Assembly (NCBI RefSeq): GCF_001442535.1
Contig: NZ_CP013141.1
Location: 5,632,803-5,647,443 of the forward strand
Length of the DNA: 14,641 nt
Origin: Lysobacter antibioticus
GTDB lineage: Bacteria; Pseudomonadota; Gammaproteobacteria; Xanthomonadales; Xanthomonadaceae
Direction: 5' to 3'
The notes under the pieces are model-generated. The model was given only the letters and a program-made list of their open reading frames with translations, was not told the origin of the DNA and ran no database searches. Below are positions 13,637 through 14,641 of this stretch, piece after piece; positions within the stretch are counted from its first letter, which is position 1; every line of letters starts with the position of its first letter. Made by a program: the position numbers and the translations under genes.

Positions 13637-13975
13637 ATGGCCGAGCGATTCAACACACAAGCGGACGCCTTGCGGCTAGGGAAGCGCTTGCGTGAAGCTC
13701 GTGCTAGGGCAGGGATAACGCTTATTTTTGTGTCCGAGCAGACGGGGGTCGACCCCGGGCAAATTTCGAAGATGGAGCGCGGGCAAATGATCACGCTCTC
13801 TCCAAATGTGCGCAAACTTTGCACATTTCTCGGGGTGTCCGCTTTTTCCGTTCGAGCGCCGACAAGTGAGCTTGGCGCCAGGATTGACGCGTTGGTCGCC
13901 GGGGTGCCAGGCAGCGAGACGAGGGTGGCCAAGCTTATCGATGCAATCGAGGAACTTGTTCGGAACGCGACCTAG
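13637..13975 (+). CDS. XRE-family transcriptional regulator, second in the window
   Basis: This 112-residue product starts at ATG 13637. An in-frame ATG at 13616 would add MCKYLAH. Neither start has a Shine-Dalgarno sequence, so a leaderless or poorly translated mRNA is possible. Residues 15-70 are a helix-turn-helix: RLREARARAGITLIFVSEQT, then GVDPGQISKMERGQ. The C-terminal part (ARIDALVAGVPGSETRVAKL) is helical and probably dimerises. Inverted repeats with identical half-sites lie just before the start and inside the gene at 13804-13828. It is divergent from the DUF4031-MazG-UDG operon and lies upstream of the SLATT gene on the same strand, so it probably regulates both. Confidence 0.85.
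   Translation: MAERFNTQADALRLGKRLREARARAGITLIFVSEQTGVDPGQISKMERGQMITLSPNVRKLCTFLGVSAFSVRAPTSELGARIDALVAGVPGSETRVAKLIDAIEELVRNAT
13804..13828. promoter_or_regulatory. Operator O2 inside the XRE gene
   Basis: AAATGTGC (13804-13811) and GCACATTT (13821-13828) form a perfect 8-bp inverted repeat with a nine-base spacer, GCAAACTTT. The inner ATGTGC-N9-GCACAT is the same as O1, 190 bases away centre to centre. A pair like this suits repression by looping or a transcription roadblock. Confidence 0.65.
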
Positions 13976-14087
13976 CTGGGCGCGCGCATCCCTCGATCCG
14001 AGCACCGTGGTGCTCCTGGAGCAATGGCGGCGCCAGTATGCTATCCGGCGCGCAACGCGCAGCGCGGCGACTCAGGGAGGGAGGAAC

Positions 14088-14641
14088 GTGGAAAATGTTG
14101 AGAATCGCATTAACGAACTGGTGCGACGGACGAAGATCACCACCAGGTCAAGGTATCGAGCCAGCGAGCGCCTTGAGCGGCACCACAAGTTTTCGCAATG
14201 GACTGTGTCGCTCATATCGGCAGCGCTTGTATTTGTGCCGATGATGCAAGCGTTCAACATCCATTTTGGTGTCGAGGCGATCTATCTCAATGCCACGCAA
14301 GCAGTTCTTGCTGTGCTCATCCTGGTCTACTCGCTACTTCTCGGCCAAGAGAACTTCGTTTCGCGATCAGAGGCGATGCACCGCAATGGCGTCGAGCTTG
14401 GGCGCTTTGCTAGAAAGCTCGCCGGGATAAATGGTCCCGTGACGGCTAAATATTACGCTGAACTGACGAAGGAGTATTATGACATCCTCGAGAAGTACGC
14501 GAACCACAAGCCTATTGACTATCTCTTCACGCTGCTCACGGAGAAGCCCGAGAGTCGTAGCGAGTGGCTGATTTACGTCGGTCGCTGGACCAAAGCCCGA
14601 TTGGTGACCGCCATGATCTTCTCCCACTACTTTGTCGCTAT
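14088..14641 (+). CDS. SLATT-domain two-TM effector, 3' end off the window
   Basis: GTG 14088 follows GGGAGGGAGGAAC, a strong ribosome site. The same frame stays open upstream to an ATG at 13941 inside the XRE gene, which would add 49 residues without a clear ribosome site. The 184 visible residues match SLATT proteins. A basic N-terminal helix (RRTKITTRSRYRASERLERH) is followed by TM1 (36-56), TM2 (66-86), then SRSEAMHRNGVELGRFARKL, EYYDILEKYANHKPIDYLFT and a C-terminal region continuing past the edge. The family, closest to SLATT_5 from memory, is predicted to form membrane pores in nucleotide-signal or reverse-transcriptase-linked defence systems. Its partner may lie just beyond the window. 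It is 112 bases downstream of the XRE gene. Confidence 0.8.
   Translation, partial: MENVENRINELVRRTKITTRSRYRASERLERHHKFSQWTVSLISAALVFVPMMQAFNIHFGVEAIYLNATQAVLAVLILVYSLLLGQENFVSRSEAMHRNGVELGRFARKLAGINGPVTAKYYAELTKEYYDILEKYANHKPIDYLFTLLTEKPESRSEWLIYVGRWTKARLVTAMIFSHYFVA

Overview
The window looks like gammaproteobacterial chromosome, most likely from the Lysobacteraceae (Xanthomonadaceae). The pointers are moderately high GC, an autotransporter with an extended signal peptide, an IS1595-type transposase remnant, and attC-like sites close to the Xanthomonas-type pattern. This placement is inference from family resemblance; no rRNA or marker gene is present.

Left part (1-8100), mostly minus strand and partly decayed. 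A large autotransporter runs off the left edge, and its signal peptide is separated from its passenger by a one-base shift at a run of seven C/G. Next come a gene-poor stretch with half of an attC-like site, a broken DUF1508 (YegP-like) gene with a good terminator hairpin, a LuxR-type helix-turn-helix remnant, an intact lipoprotein gene, and a secreted-protein gene of about 730 codons split by two frameshifts. After these lie an IS1595 transposase remnant, two or three small putative exported or membrane proteins, and a degenerate attC-like hairpin on the minus strand.

Right part (8100-14641), intact and tightly packed. A five-gene plus-strand operon encodes an acyl-carrier-like protein, an XRE regulator, an ImmA/IrrE zinc metallopeptidase fused to a chagasin-like (I42) cysteine-protease inhibitor domain, a papain-like C1 protease with no signal or propeptide, and a diverged thymidylate-synthase homologue. 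It converges, with a 9-base gap, on a minus-strand operon: DUF4031, a MazG-like protein with an extra C-terminal domain, and a uracil-DNA-glycosylase-like protein. Divergent from DUF4031 is a second XRE gene with two matching inverted-repeat operators, followed by a SLATT-type two-TM effector cut by the right edge.

Interpretation: the right part has the features of a defence or conflict island. A cytosolic papain-like protease is encoded beside an inhibitor of the kind that blocks its family. That inhibitor is fused to a metallopeptidase of the type that inactivates XRE repressors. Nucleotide and DNA-base enzymes (TS-like, UDG-like, MazG-like) and a membrane effector flank it. The combination is the candidate undescribed system. 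Its function as a unit is inference; the domains and gene coupling are visible in the sequence.
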